From positions 9,544,746 to 9,608,745 of the forward strand of contig CM055098.1 of assembly GCA_029204225.1 (NCBI GenBank): 64,000 bases of DNA, read 5' to 3'. Below the pieces are notes generated by a model that saw nothing but the letters and a program-made list of their open reading frames with translations, had not been told where the DNA came from and did not search any database. This document shows, piece after piece, positions 23,301 to 35,900 of the stretch; position 1 is the stretch's first letter, and the number at the start of each line of letters is the position of its first letter. The DNA is from Diphasiastrum complanatum (Eukaryota; Streptophyta; Lycopodiopsida; Lycopodiales; Lycopodiaceae). A program made the translations under genes and the position numbers.

Positions 23301-25463
23301 GTTTGAAGAGACCGTTCCTTTGATAGCTTTAGTCCAGGGTCGAGTGGAAAGTGACTTGGTTTGCAATTGGCCATTCCATACTTTTCCAGCATGTTGTTGA
23401 GATATTGTTGCTGACTGATGAAGATCAGTCTGTTGGGTTGATCTCGTTGGATTTGGATTCCGAGACAATAGTGAAGCGTTACTGACTAGGAGTGTATCAT
23501 CTACATAGAGAGTGATGATGATGAAGTAATCTTTTACTGACTTGAAGTAAACATTCGAGTCTGCCGAGTTTGGAATAAAACCATTCTCGATTAGAAATGT
23601 GTTGATTTTTTGGAACCAGGCTATCGGTAAGTGTTTCAGCCCTTAGAGTGCCTTGTGGATTTTGCATACAAGGTGTTGTTGGTTGCCGTTGAGTTCGTAT
23701 CCCTCTGGCTACGACATATAGATTTCCTCTTCGATGGTTCCGTTGAGAAAAGCGGTCTGGACATCCATCTGGTGGACTTCAAGGTCTAATGCGGCTGCAA
23801 AGGAGAGGAGTAGGCGGATTGAAGCATGTTTGACAACTGGGCTGAAGGTTTCAGAATAGTCCAGATCTGGAATCTGGGAGTAGCCTTTGGCGACTAGCCT
23901 GGCCTTGTAGCGATTTAGCCTTCCTTCAGCATCATACTTAGTTTTGAATATCCATTTGCATGGAATTGGATTTCGGTCCTTTAGCAGCTCTGTTATTGTC
24001 CATGTTTGATTCTCTATTAGAGAATCGAATTCGGTGTCCATCGCTACTTTCCATTGGCCAGCATCAGGAGTAGACATTGCCTCAGAAACAGTTGTTGGTT
24101 TCTGCACGAAGTAGCAGGCCGGATCATCCATAAATCTGGATGGAGGCTGTCTGGACCTGTTCGACCTTCTGGGTTGAACTTTGGTCCTCTGATGTGGGTT
24201 GATTCGTCGAGGTTCTGACTCATTGTCAGAGTCAGTGTCGCTTTTTTGCAGTGACTTAGACTTTAACTCTAATCAATCTCAATTAACACACTTGTATTAA
24301 CTATAGGTTTACAATCTAGAAATCTGATAGTATCGTCATGGTAGATGAGTCCCTTGCCAGTAGATACAGCTTCCTGTCTTGCTTTCTTGCATTCTTGTAC
24401 TTGGATGAGCGTCAAATCTTCGTCCAATTTCTTTTGCTATTTTGTAATTTTGATCTTTATCCTAGGACTTTGCTGTGAATTGCGGATCGATGCCTATGCT
24501 AGATCTGCTTGAGGAGATGTCAAGAAAACTAACATGCAATGATTTATCACTGACATGCAAAGCTTAAACATTAACATGCAAGCTATAAAGCTGACATGCA
24601 AACCTTAAACAATGACATGCATTGACATGCAAAGCTTCTAGGCTGACACGCAAAGGTGTTCAGTGTCTAAAATCCAACATGCAATAGGAAACAATGAGTG
24701 AGGCTGAAAAATAGAAGACCGAATGAATGATTGATAGGCTGAAAATCTTCTACATCAAGATTGTAGAACAAAGATCCTGCATGCCAAAAAGATCAAGCCT
24801 CCTAGAGATGGGGCGTAAATCAGCAAAGTGGTGCTTCTTGAAACTACACCAAAACACCGAAGTAATGCCTGCAAGTAGCCACAATAGAAAGCTTATAACA
24901 ATACTAGATGAATGCAAAAAGAATCACATGAATTGGATCAGCCATCTATGAGAAATCAGCATTTGATTTTTGGCTGATTGGAAGGAAGAGAAAGGGAGAT
25001 CAAAGATCCAAGAACATTTACACCAAAAAGAATGTAGAATGGGCGCTTCAAGGATAGCTTAGCCCTCCTTGTATATATAGTAGAAAATGTCTTTGTTTAC
25101 ATCTATTTTTATGACCCAACTTAAATAACTTACAAGATATCAACAAAACCCGGTTTTTTAACATTTTACTGGTTGACATAATTTTTCCATGTGCCGAAAT
25201 TGCATGTGTCCGAGGCTAGAAACATGACAGACTTCACGCTAATTCAGGGCCTTGTGCTCTCGCAGATGGCTCTCGGTGAACGTGGCTGAGATAATGAAGG
25301 TGAAGGCGGAGGTGGGGAAATTGTATTACCTTTAAGTACATCTGCCCAAGTTTGGATAGCAATATGGTGTTTTTCCACCTGATTTTCAAGCTGCTGGAGC
25401 TTAGTCTGCCCAAGATTGGATAGCAATATGGTGTTGTTCCACCTGATTTTCAAGCTGTTGGAG

Positions 25464-25533
<70 letters not shown>

Positions 25534-26900
25534 TTTTATTAATGTTTTTTCCATGCCAAGAGGCATATAAGACAAAAAAGTACATATCAAGTGTGTGGTA
25601 CGACGGGAGTGTATGAAACGTCTCCATAACAAAAAAGAAAAGCATATGTACTACAACTGCAATGATAAAGTACATCTAATGTAAGAGAGTCAGGTTGCCA
25701 ATATAAGGCTAGTGGTGATGGTATAATGCTCGGAGGTGGTCTTGATAAGTGCTGTTGCTAATGTCGCGAAGGAGGTCGTCTCTGAGTAGTGGCTCTACGG
25801 ACTATATGAGTATGTGTAGTACGTAGTCTCTGGTCTCTGTCGGGAAAGGTCACTATCCTCGCCATTGTCATTCGTGCGTTAGGATGAGTTGGTGGCTAAC
25901 ATAGGTCCTGTCGTAGTAAAAACATCTCTCTGACCATAAGTGCAATGCATCGTGGATCATCATATGCTATAAAGGACCGCAGTGTGACTGGAGCATCTCG
26001 AAAAAGGTAGTGGTATCTTCCTCTGATCTCATAGTAGATTGGGCATCTGAATAAAAAGTGCTCCTCGGACTCCACCTCAGACAGAGAACATATCTGGCAG
26101 ATCTGCTCCTCTCGTGGGGTACCACGAAAACGTCCAATCTCAATCTCAAGCTGATGTGATGAGACTCGTAACTGACCCAGTGTGAATCTCAGACCATGGG
26201 ATAATCCATAGTCTAAATAAAGTAGAATTGGGGTCCCCACTACATCCATCTCCAAGAAATGAGTCTTGTAATAGTCGGGTTTGACCCCTAACTGGCCCTG
26301 CCATGTACGATGAGGCTATGCTCTCTAGAGAAAACGCTTGATATTGTCGTGGGTGCCTGATGGGAGGTCTGTGATAGAGATGCTGAGAGTATCAAGTAGA
26401 CGTGATGCTTGTGAAAACCATGACAAACGATAGTCCAGACTATGAAGGTGCTGAGATGATGTGAGTGCCACCTGTGTGTATCTCTATGCATCCATGAGAA
26501 GCAATTTGAGGTGTTGCATATATGTGATGAGATGAAAGATGGCATCAAGCTGTAGAGGTGGAACGACAAACTCTGCCAGGATAATCTGGTGTGGGAAGCC
26601 CGTATTATCTGTGATAGCGTGAGGACCTGTAGTCGTGAGATACTAGCCTAGTCACTTGAGGTGAGCTCTGGACACCATGCCTTTGCAACGTACAATACTG
26701 TGGGGGAAACAAAGGTATCAAACAACCGACACTTACTCGGGGTGTCCCGAATAAATCTTTGAAAACAAAATTGCTCAAGCTGGACCAAGGAGGCATGTCC
26801 CTTCCCAAGTCTAGCTATAGTTGCATGTCCCATACCAAATATAGGACTTGTGAAAAGAACCCCAATATAAGGGTAGGATGATACAATCTCCAGTGTCTCT

Positions 26901-26975
<75 letters not shown>

Positions 26976-29900
26976 TGCCAATGTCCCTGAATGTCAAAAG
27001 GCATATAAGATGAAATAGTACATTTGAAGTGTGATAGTTAGTATAGGAGCATAAATATGTCTTTGAATCAAAATCAAAATCAAATAAACTAGAATAAATT
27101 AATCAGATAGCTAGTCTCTAATGCGCTTAGTGAACTCTCCGCATAAGTTGAAAATAGTACTATGGCTGACACAGTGATATTATGATACAATGATGCAACA
27201 AATCATGTTGTAGAGGTCCTAGTGGAGTTGGGACTCTGGTGAAGTAAGAAAGAACAGATGGTCCCAGCATTGCAGATGATACTGAAGATGGAGGGTGTCA
27301 TTAGGGTGCGCTTGTGATTTGTCAAGATCTTCGAGAGGCTCTCAATCTTAATGCTATACATTGCCTCCGATCACAATGCTGGTGGTGCTGGTCTCATTCT
27401 CAAATCCTCTCTCTCTCTCAATGGTTGCTCTGGAGCGCTGACGTAAGTGTCAACGTAAAAGAAACATATCCCCCTATCTGCTATGTCCTCCGTAAGTATG
27501 CTTGATAAAATTTAAATGTAACCTCGAATGTAATGATGAGATCCCTTCGATAACTCTGAAATAGTCATGCCGTATGTACGTAAAAGATGAGAGGCCTAGG
27601 AATACCATGAAAACTAATGACCTTGGTTGTGGAGCCAACTGAGATGATAGGAGAGAATTATGAGGACATCATGGTTGATCATCTAAAAAACTCAACAGTC
27701 TATGAATGAATATAATCATCTTGTAAATAGTCTCAACTTGAAGTGTTATGAGTGCAAACTTAGCACGGATGATCTGATGTGAGACTTAGGCCTTAGCTCG
27801 GATCATGCGTGATGAAAGCATACTAGTTTGTAGGCAAGAAATATTGGCCCACTTTGACTCTGGATTCCTGGTGCATTAAGCCTCTGTGGCATGCACAACT
27901 GTAGGCGAGACCATAGTATCAAACAATCGACACTTACTCGGGATGTCTCAAATATACTTCTTGAAGCAGAAGTGCTCAAGACTCTGACCAAGGACGCATG
28001 ACCCTTTCTCAATTTGGCAGTAACAACTTATTTCATACTAAAGGTGGGACCGGTGACGAGTGTGCCCAAGTGTAAGAGGACAACCTCCAACGACTGATTA
28101 TCTAAACTAAAAATCTTTCATTGCATGTAGGCCCTAGAGGTGTTAAAGATCATGATTTGAGTATTGTTGGTGTGCAGAGACAGACTCCTTTTGTCCCCAA
28201 ATAAGTGTAGGCTATCCAAATGTCTTTGTAACCCCTATGTTGTAGACATCATCCACATGTAATAAAGTGGAGATAAGAATGTCGCCAAGTATACATATAA
28301 TACAACATGATGGTCAATGATTGATATATAATCCAAAGAGTGTGGGGGAGAGGGAGCAAGCTTGCTGCACCCCAATAGTACTCCTAAACCCTCATTGGTC
28401 TTGAAACAACCCCATACCTGCTCATATAGTGCCATAATTGCCAATACTTCGTCTTTGAATCTTTGCCTTGCGGCTGATTGTTGTTTGGAGGATGGTGCCA
28501 TAAAGTTTCACCACAATGTGGCCTATCATGATGGTTCGATAATTCTCAGTATTCATGGGGTCACCACTCTTATGAATAGGTTGGATGATGTTAGTACATG
28601 TCGGAGGGAATCCAAATATTACGACTTTGTAAAGTAAAGTGGCCAATGTAGGTGCAAGGATGTCAACAACATGAGTCAATAATTTAACTTCCAAATCATC
28701 AATATTCCGTGCTTGACGGGTTCTCAATTTCTCAATGGCCATGGTAACTATATCCGTTCTAAAGAAGGAGAAAGTAGAGGGATGAGGGAAGATGGCGATT
28801 GGAGCTTCAATAGGGATAATGTAGAGAGTAGTGGTGTACTTTGCCCAACAATGTAAGTCACTTGGTGGTGGAGGTGGGGCACAGGGGAGGAACTCTCTCC
28901 AGAAGATGAACTAAAGAGAAGGTTTGTCAGTCATTTCCCATCGTTACTCATATGTCTGCTTTTTCCTATGACAAGTACGATTGTGTAGACATCTGAGGTT
29001 ATGTAAAAGATGTGGGGTATGTAGTCAGGCTTGTTTGACTTGGAGATGGAGATGTTTACATACCAGGGTTTGTGTGGATGAGGAGATTGAGTACGGAAAT
29101 CATAGGGGGATTTACCATGTTTGGACGGAAAAGCCGTAGAAGCGGATGCATGGAGCATAGTTGTGAGAAAAGTGGGCTAGGTCAGAGGTCTGAAGTTGAC
29201 TATTATGTGGAAGTACTGGAGTAGAAAGAAAGAAAGAAGAAATTTTTATCAAGGTCTTTTAATGCCAAAAGGCATATAAGTCCAAATAAGTACATCTCAA
29301 GCGTGATAAATACTGAAAGGACAACTACTAGGTTGGTCCTCTGTACTGACTCTCATGTGTCTCAATGAAAATCATAATATCTCCCTGTGATATTAGATCC
29401 ACCAAATCTCATGCAGTTGCTGATGAATGGATATTACTACAATTCCACAAACCGATATGAAGGTTTTCAAGTCTTCCCAAGATCTTAAACTAGGTTGGTT
29501 CCAAAGACACATAGGGAAGGGATGATAGATCAAACATACCCAACCAAACCTAGGTCGATCAGATCTAGCCCCCAAGCTATGGACCACTAGCAATAGCTCA
29601 CAATGTAGGAGAGATGTCAATCCAGCAGCATGTAGCTACCACTCACAAATCAGAATCTGCTCCTAGAGGGGGGCCTATGGGTATATTTATACCCTCCAAG
29701 TCTCTACCCCAACTAGGAGTGATTTGGGACACATTAACAGCCTAACTGTGCCAACATATACCAGTAAGCGATGAGTCACTGCTAGTTCCATATACATCCA
29801 CCATCACGGGTTTTAGCCTTCTAAATCATTAATTATGATATAATGCCTTGACGGCCCCAACCCCTCATAATCATAATTAATTCACGGGTCGAGCTAGGCC

Positions 29901-32900
29901 TTCTGACCTCCTTATAGCTTATAGAACATAGGTCTGAGGTTAGTCCCATCATGGGCATGACATACTTCTTCATGGAGCTCCCAAAATTTGTCTACCCATC
30001 TTTAAGAAAGATCATATGCATAATGTTCCTGTTTTCCACCTTTTGCTGCCGCATACCCTGCAAATTCCGTCTTCTCTGTTGTTCCTTGTCATCTACAAGT
30101 CTCTATCTTCCACTTATGAGCATTAACACAAAAGCTAGCTCTCATTTCATGTATAAGTTGCCCTTTTCTCTAGATATATCTGTCTTTGGTAAGTCTCCCA
30201 TACATATTTGATCATTGGGTTCATGTTATTTTAATAAAGGGCAGTTCTTTTCTTTGCTTCTTGCTGTATCATTTCCAATATTGTTTGCTGTACTAACGCC
30301 GTTACTGCCTCTCTCCCGTCTTGAAAGTCCTTGCCACTATTCCCCATATTTCCAGCTATAAAGTGTTTCTTCCTTGAACCATCCCTTTTTCGATGTTGCC
30401 TGCATCACCCTTGTAGGGAACCTAGCTTTATCCAGCTGTTTGATCTTGTTAATGTAGTGTATGTATTTGACGTAATTCTAAAGATTTTTTTTCTGGAGCT
30501 GTCAACAGGGATCGTTGAACCAATAAGGGCAGGTGCACGGGATGCAAAGCTGGGGCTTGGAAAGCAAGAACAAGATGATTTTTATACGGCAGAGGAAAAC
30601 GTCCATAGAAGAAAGCTAGAGGTTGAGATGGAGGAGACGGAGGAATTGACAAAGAAGCGGGAGGTATGCTCCTTCACAAGCTGTCCATGGTTTGGTCAAT
30701 GTCTAAGGGAACTCCCTGACATTCTGGAGAGTCGAGTTTCTAATGTTTAGTGGGTTTGTTCGTTGATTATTTAGAAAGCAGCAGGCAGCTGTAGGCTATG
30801 AGAATGTCTTCTTTTGGTGAAGAAAATATGCCTGCCTGGAAAGGTTTTCCTGGTGAAAGGAAAAGCCTTTCTCGAGGCCTCCTGCCCGTTTGTGTGGGTT
30901 TTATTACCCCGGTGGATTCTCCCGGGTGCTGCTTGCCCTTGATGAACATTCAGGTGGAGGCAGAGCGAGAGCAAAAGATTGTGAACGAGGTGAGGGAGAT
31001 ACGCAAGGTTTTCTTCTGTGAGCTTTGCAACAAGCAGTACAAACTTGCAGTGGAGTTTGAGACCCATCTCAGCTCATATGACCATAACCACAGAAAGGTA
31101 AACATAAGTCCTCACAAGAAATAAGGCACACCATTTTGTTAGTGAATTTTGCCCCATCAATCTATTGATACTTGGTATGTTCTATTCCAGCGATTCAAGG
31201 AGATGCGAGAATTGCAAGGCAATCGTGATCGTGATGATAGACAAAAACGCGAGCAAGTTCGACAACAAAGGGAGATGGCAAAATTTTTACAAACGTATCT
31301 TCTAACTTCTTTTATTGCTCTACCCCTGCAGAGTTTAGCTTTTGATATTTTTTTAGGATATAGCTCCTTAGTCTTAGAATCAATGTTCCATTTTAAATCG
31401 TTGGTTGTGATTTGTAATGTCCTGGCAACTTCTTTGGCAAGAGACAGAGCAGAAGCACAGCGGCAACAACAGCAGCAGCAGGAGTGGCGACAACAGCAGC
31501 AGCAAGAGCTGGAAGCTAGAAGTGTTACAAGTAATCCTGCTACATCTGTACCTGTGCAAGATCAACGAACTGCTCTAAAATTTGGATTTGCTGCAAAGCC
31601 AGCAAGCTCTAAGGTCTTTCTCTCTCTCTCTCTCTCTCTAGGGTTTGTTTCTTGCTTTTATTCAACCACGTTGCGAGGCTGCACCCTTCCATTTCTATCT
31701 TTGCTGATGACTAAGTACTGTTTCCAGCTTTTCCAGTAATTCACTTTGGAAAAATGAGAAGAATATTTGTGCTTTACACAGTAGCTTACTCAGGGATCAG
31801 ATTTTGATAAGCTCGTGGACATTGTCTCGGGTGGGTGGCCAGCTGTTATCTTTATGTTCTGCTCTAGCTGGGCCAAGCTGCAGTTATCTGATACTGCCCA
31901 GCTAGATCCTTTTCTGTTCCTGTCTGGCCTAAATGTTCTTGACTCTGACTAAAAGTAGATTCCAGCTTTTAAAAGAGCTGATTAATGGCTTTATTATGTT
32001 TCCGTTTGACCTGTCAAAGATTCTAAAATTGTTACTTGTCTCGAATAAAAAAAAGTCCATTTGGACATGTTTTGTGCATGGGACCTGCACCTTCTAGGCA
32101 GCTGATGTGGGTAGGGATGTAGGGATGAAATAGTACATCTCAAGTGTGATGGTCTATATAGAAGGATAACTATGTCTCCAAGGTCAAAATCAAAATAAAT
32201 CAGACTAAATCAATGAAAGAGCTAGTCTCTGCTCTCCTAATTAAAGTATTTGCATAGACTAAAAACAATGTTGCTAATAAAATGATCAGATGATACAATA
32301 AAGTATGGTGTAAAGGGAGTTGTATATCAAATATCATGTCATAGTGGAGCTAGAGCTCTGGAAGCAAGAGAGGATAGATGGTCCATGCATTGATCATGAA
32401 ACTGAAGATGCAGTGTTGTGACTTGTCTCCTCTTACGTGTGTTGTCGAGATCTCTGAGGGGCTCTTGGTCTCAATACTGTATGTTGCTGCCTATCTCGAT
32501 GCTGATGTAGTCCATGTACTGATCATAAAATTGAAGATCAAGTGTCATCTCCTCTTACGGGTGTTGTTGAGATCTCCGAGGGGCTCTTGGTCTCAATACT
32601 GTATGTTGCTGTTGATCTCGATGTGATCTCTGGAAGGGATAACTGCCTCATCCTTTGACAATGTCTAAGTATCATTGGTTGCTTTGCAGTGTCTCCTTGA
32701 GAAAAAGGAGGTAATTTGGGGCTTGGAGTCTAGGTATCCATGTTGATTTCTGGCATATATTTCAACGTAGAAGAGACATCTCGTGCAAACATGCAGGCCA
32801 CGTTCCAAAACATGATCCGGAATGTGATCCTGGATTTTCCAGAATGAAATTTATTTTTTTGGGTGCCAAAATGGGTATCAAGTGAAAGGTTAAGTGTTTG

Positions 32901-35900
32901 ATGAATTCAAGAAATTTGTAGCATTTGCAGAACGACACACCTCCAAGAAACTGCAGATCCTTAGGACCGACAATGGAGGCGAATATTCGAGCAAAGAATT
33001 TTCGAGCTTCTATCAAGAGAAAGGTATCGAACATGAATTCACGCCTGCATATACACCACAATACGATGGGGTAGCAGAAAGACGAAACATAACCCTTATC
33101 GAAGGAGCAAAGTGCATGATGGCTCAAGCACAACTGCCGAGTCGGTTTTGGGCTGAAGCAATCGCCGCTACAGTCCATCTACAGAATCGTTCGACAACGA
33201 GGACAGTGGAAGAGAAGACACCATACGAACTGTGGACAGGTGAGAAGCCCGATCTATCGTATGTACAAGTATTCGGATGTGCAGCCTACATGCACGTACC
33301 AAGAGAAAAAAGAAGTAAACTAGATGAGAAGTGAAATTTGACTGTCATGGTCGGATATTCGAACGGCTCACACATCTATCAACTACTGTACAATCCAATG
33401 ACAAAGAAGGTTGTCATGAGCAGGGATGTGAAGTTAAACGAATCGACATTTCTAAGAGTGAGAATCAAATAGCCATGAAGTCTTCTCAATATTACCAATC
33501 GAAGAGGGAGTTCATGGCCAACCGTCGAATCAGAATGTCGAGCCACAAACTCCAAAACAGGAGACAGAAGATCAATCTATCGGAGAATTCGAAGAAGAAA
33601 CACAAAGAACGAATCAGCAGCCAGAGATCCAACTAAGAAGGTCAACAAGAATTCGAAGACCGCCAATCAGACTCATTGATAGTCTTTAGTCAATATATGG
33701 CATGCAGCCAATATGAGTATGAATGTTGCAGAATCGAATTCTCCTAAGACCTGAAATATGCATTCGCCCTTTCTATTTATGGTCGCCTTGTATGCAAGAT
33801 GATGTTCCTCATCCATCTTCTCCCAATTAGTCTGCAGACAAATCATCACTAGGTTACCACAACGTTTGCTAACAAAATACTATAGGTCAATTGTAATTTG
33901 CAAGTTGCAATTGTATTTGAACATTGAAATTTGAAGTTTGAACTTTTCAACTTTGAACTATATTTTTATAACTTAATAGTAAATACTTTAGTACATAGAA
34001 AAATCAAACTCTAATATTAAGTTTTAGTGACATTCTAGTTGTTCTACATACTACAAGTTAATCCGGGTGAAATTGACGTGACAAAGGGTTCAGACCTAGC
34101 ACCAAGGTCACAGGACGAGGAGGACATGTATGCACTACTCCATGATGGCGCATTGATGTCTGCAGGTGAATTTCAAGTTCCAAGTTTCAAGCTTTGAATT
34201 AGCCCTTGAGGCTTGGGCCCTTGCAAGTTGGAAGTTTGCTTCATCCCATGTTCTAAGTTCTAGCTTTAGAGTTGAAACTTGAAATCTCAAACTTGTAAGA
34301 TGTGAATTGTAACCCTTGCCAATCCCTATGTGCATAACCTATCACTCTGGCTGCTGCATGTCGTAGGACCAGGATGAGAGGGGGAGAGGCTTTCAGTACT
34401 CGAGCTCTCGAGGACGAGGAGCCATTAGAAGACGAAAATGATACAGACACTTCAGAAGATGAAGTCGATAGCGATGATTTCTCGGAGGATGAGAGTGATC
34501 CATCTGATGATGATGATAGCATTGGCGAGGATCCTGAGCCTGAGCCTGCAGATCACAGCTTCCACGGGTGACTAGGAGGAGGCTACGTTAGCTGCCTTGG
34601 CCTTGGAGGATGGCCCATTTTGCATTTAGTATTTACTATTCAGATATTTAGTTTATAGAAACTAGACATTGACTTTGAAGTTTTGAGGTTCTAAATTTGA
34701 GACTACTAAGTTTACTAGCAGATAGTAATTTCTTAAGTATAGTGTTATTATCATTATGGATGAGCTAAAACTACATTTATGATTCAAGACTCATGTAACA
34801 AGTTTATATTTTGGAAATGCTCAAATGTGAATTGTTTCAAATTTCAATGTTGAATAATGGGATTTGCTCACAGTAACTCAAGAGTCAATACTTAGAAGTT
34901 AGTGCTTACCAATAAGCTGTAAGAAGTTAGAGCTTAGAAGTAAGTACTACAATATGTTACTTGTTAACAGATACACAATGCACATTGTTTACGTTGTCAT
35001 TTTCGTCAAATTTTAATCATTGAACATTTGCTAATTTACTACTAATTAGCCATGTGCATGGTACATTGTATTGTGTACTATGTATTATGTATGGTGTGAC
35101 ATTAACGTTTTGAAAAAAAAACCCTAAAACCGATATCACCGGTTCCGACCTAGAGAAGACGATTCAAACCTGATTCAAAGATAGTTCGAAAAGGCAATTC
35201 GAAGGGTACCATAAAACCTTGCACATGTGCATCTCTTTTTGAAAAGCACAAGGACATACAAAGACCTATGGCATGTACAATTTCGTCATTTGGAGCCAAA
35301 TAAACTACTCAATCCATTTGAATTAATTTGGGTCTTCTTCAAGGAAAGAAAAGTGAATTCTTCCTAGAAAAGATACACTTTTGAGGACATATGATTTCTA
35401 ATTAGCAAGTTAAGGTACTGTACTTTGCCTGTGGCAGTCTGTACATTCACACGTGTGAAGGAAATTGCAGGAATTTGAGCCTTGTAGTGGAGTTCAAGCC
35501 AAGGTGAAGCTAGGAAACACTAAATTGGTTGGTGTTTTTGCTATAGGATCTCAATCCATTCAATGTGCTTCAATTAGAGTGTCTGGGTCCTCTCAAGGTC
35601 ATTAGTCACAAATAGGGCTTGACATGGAATTAAATCTCGGCGGGACCAATAATCTCGAACATCGGAGGGCCGATCTACCATATTAGGACTATTCCATGTC
35701 CTCAACTGAATATGGTCTTAACATTCTTCTTCCCTTAAACAGGTCCTGTCCTCAGAACGGGAAAGAGAAGACATGAAATTATTCCTTAAGCTTTCAATTC
35801 TTACCCAGGAATCATTATTCTTAGTCTGATTTTTCCATCTGAATAAGTACTTAGAGATGCAACAATTTTTCAATTGCTTGCCTCTACACATGAGTACTAA

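Noticed and set aside
24528-24660. CRISPR-like array
   Set aside because: Repeats are degenerate, spacing is irregular and short, spacers are not unique, and the context is plant nuclear.
28931-29158. LINE endonuclease or ORF1
   Set aside because: The short minus-strand frame has no endonuclease motif. It was left unassigned between LINE copies A2 and A3.
30331-30750. Open frame spanning exon 3 as a separate gene
   Set aside because: The coding signal starts at 30509 after a clear acceptor. The rest is intron read-through.
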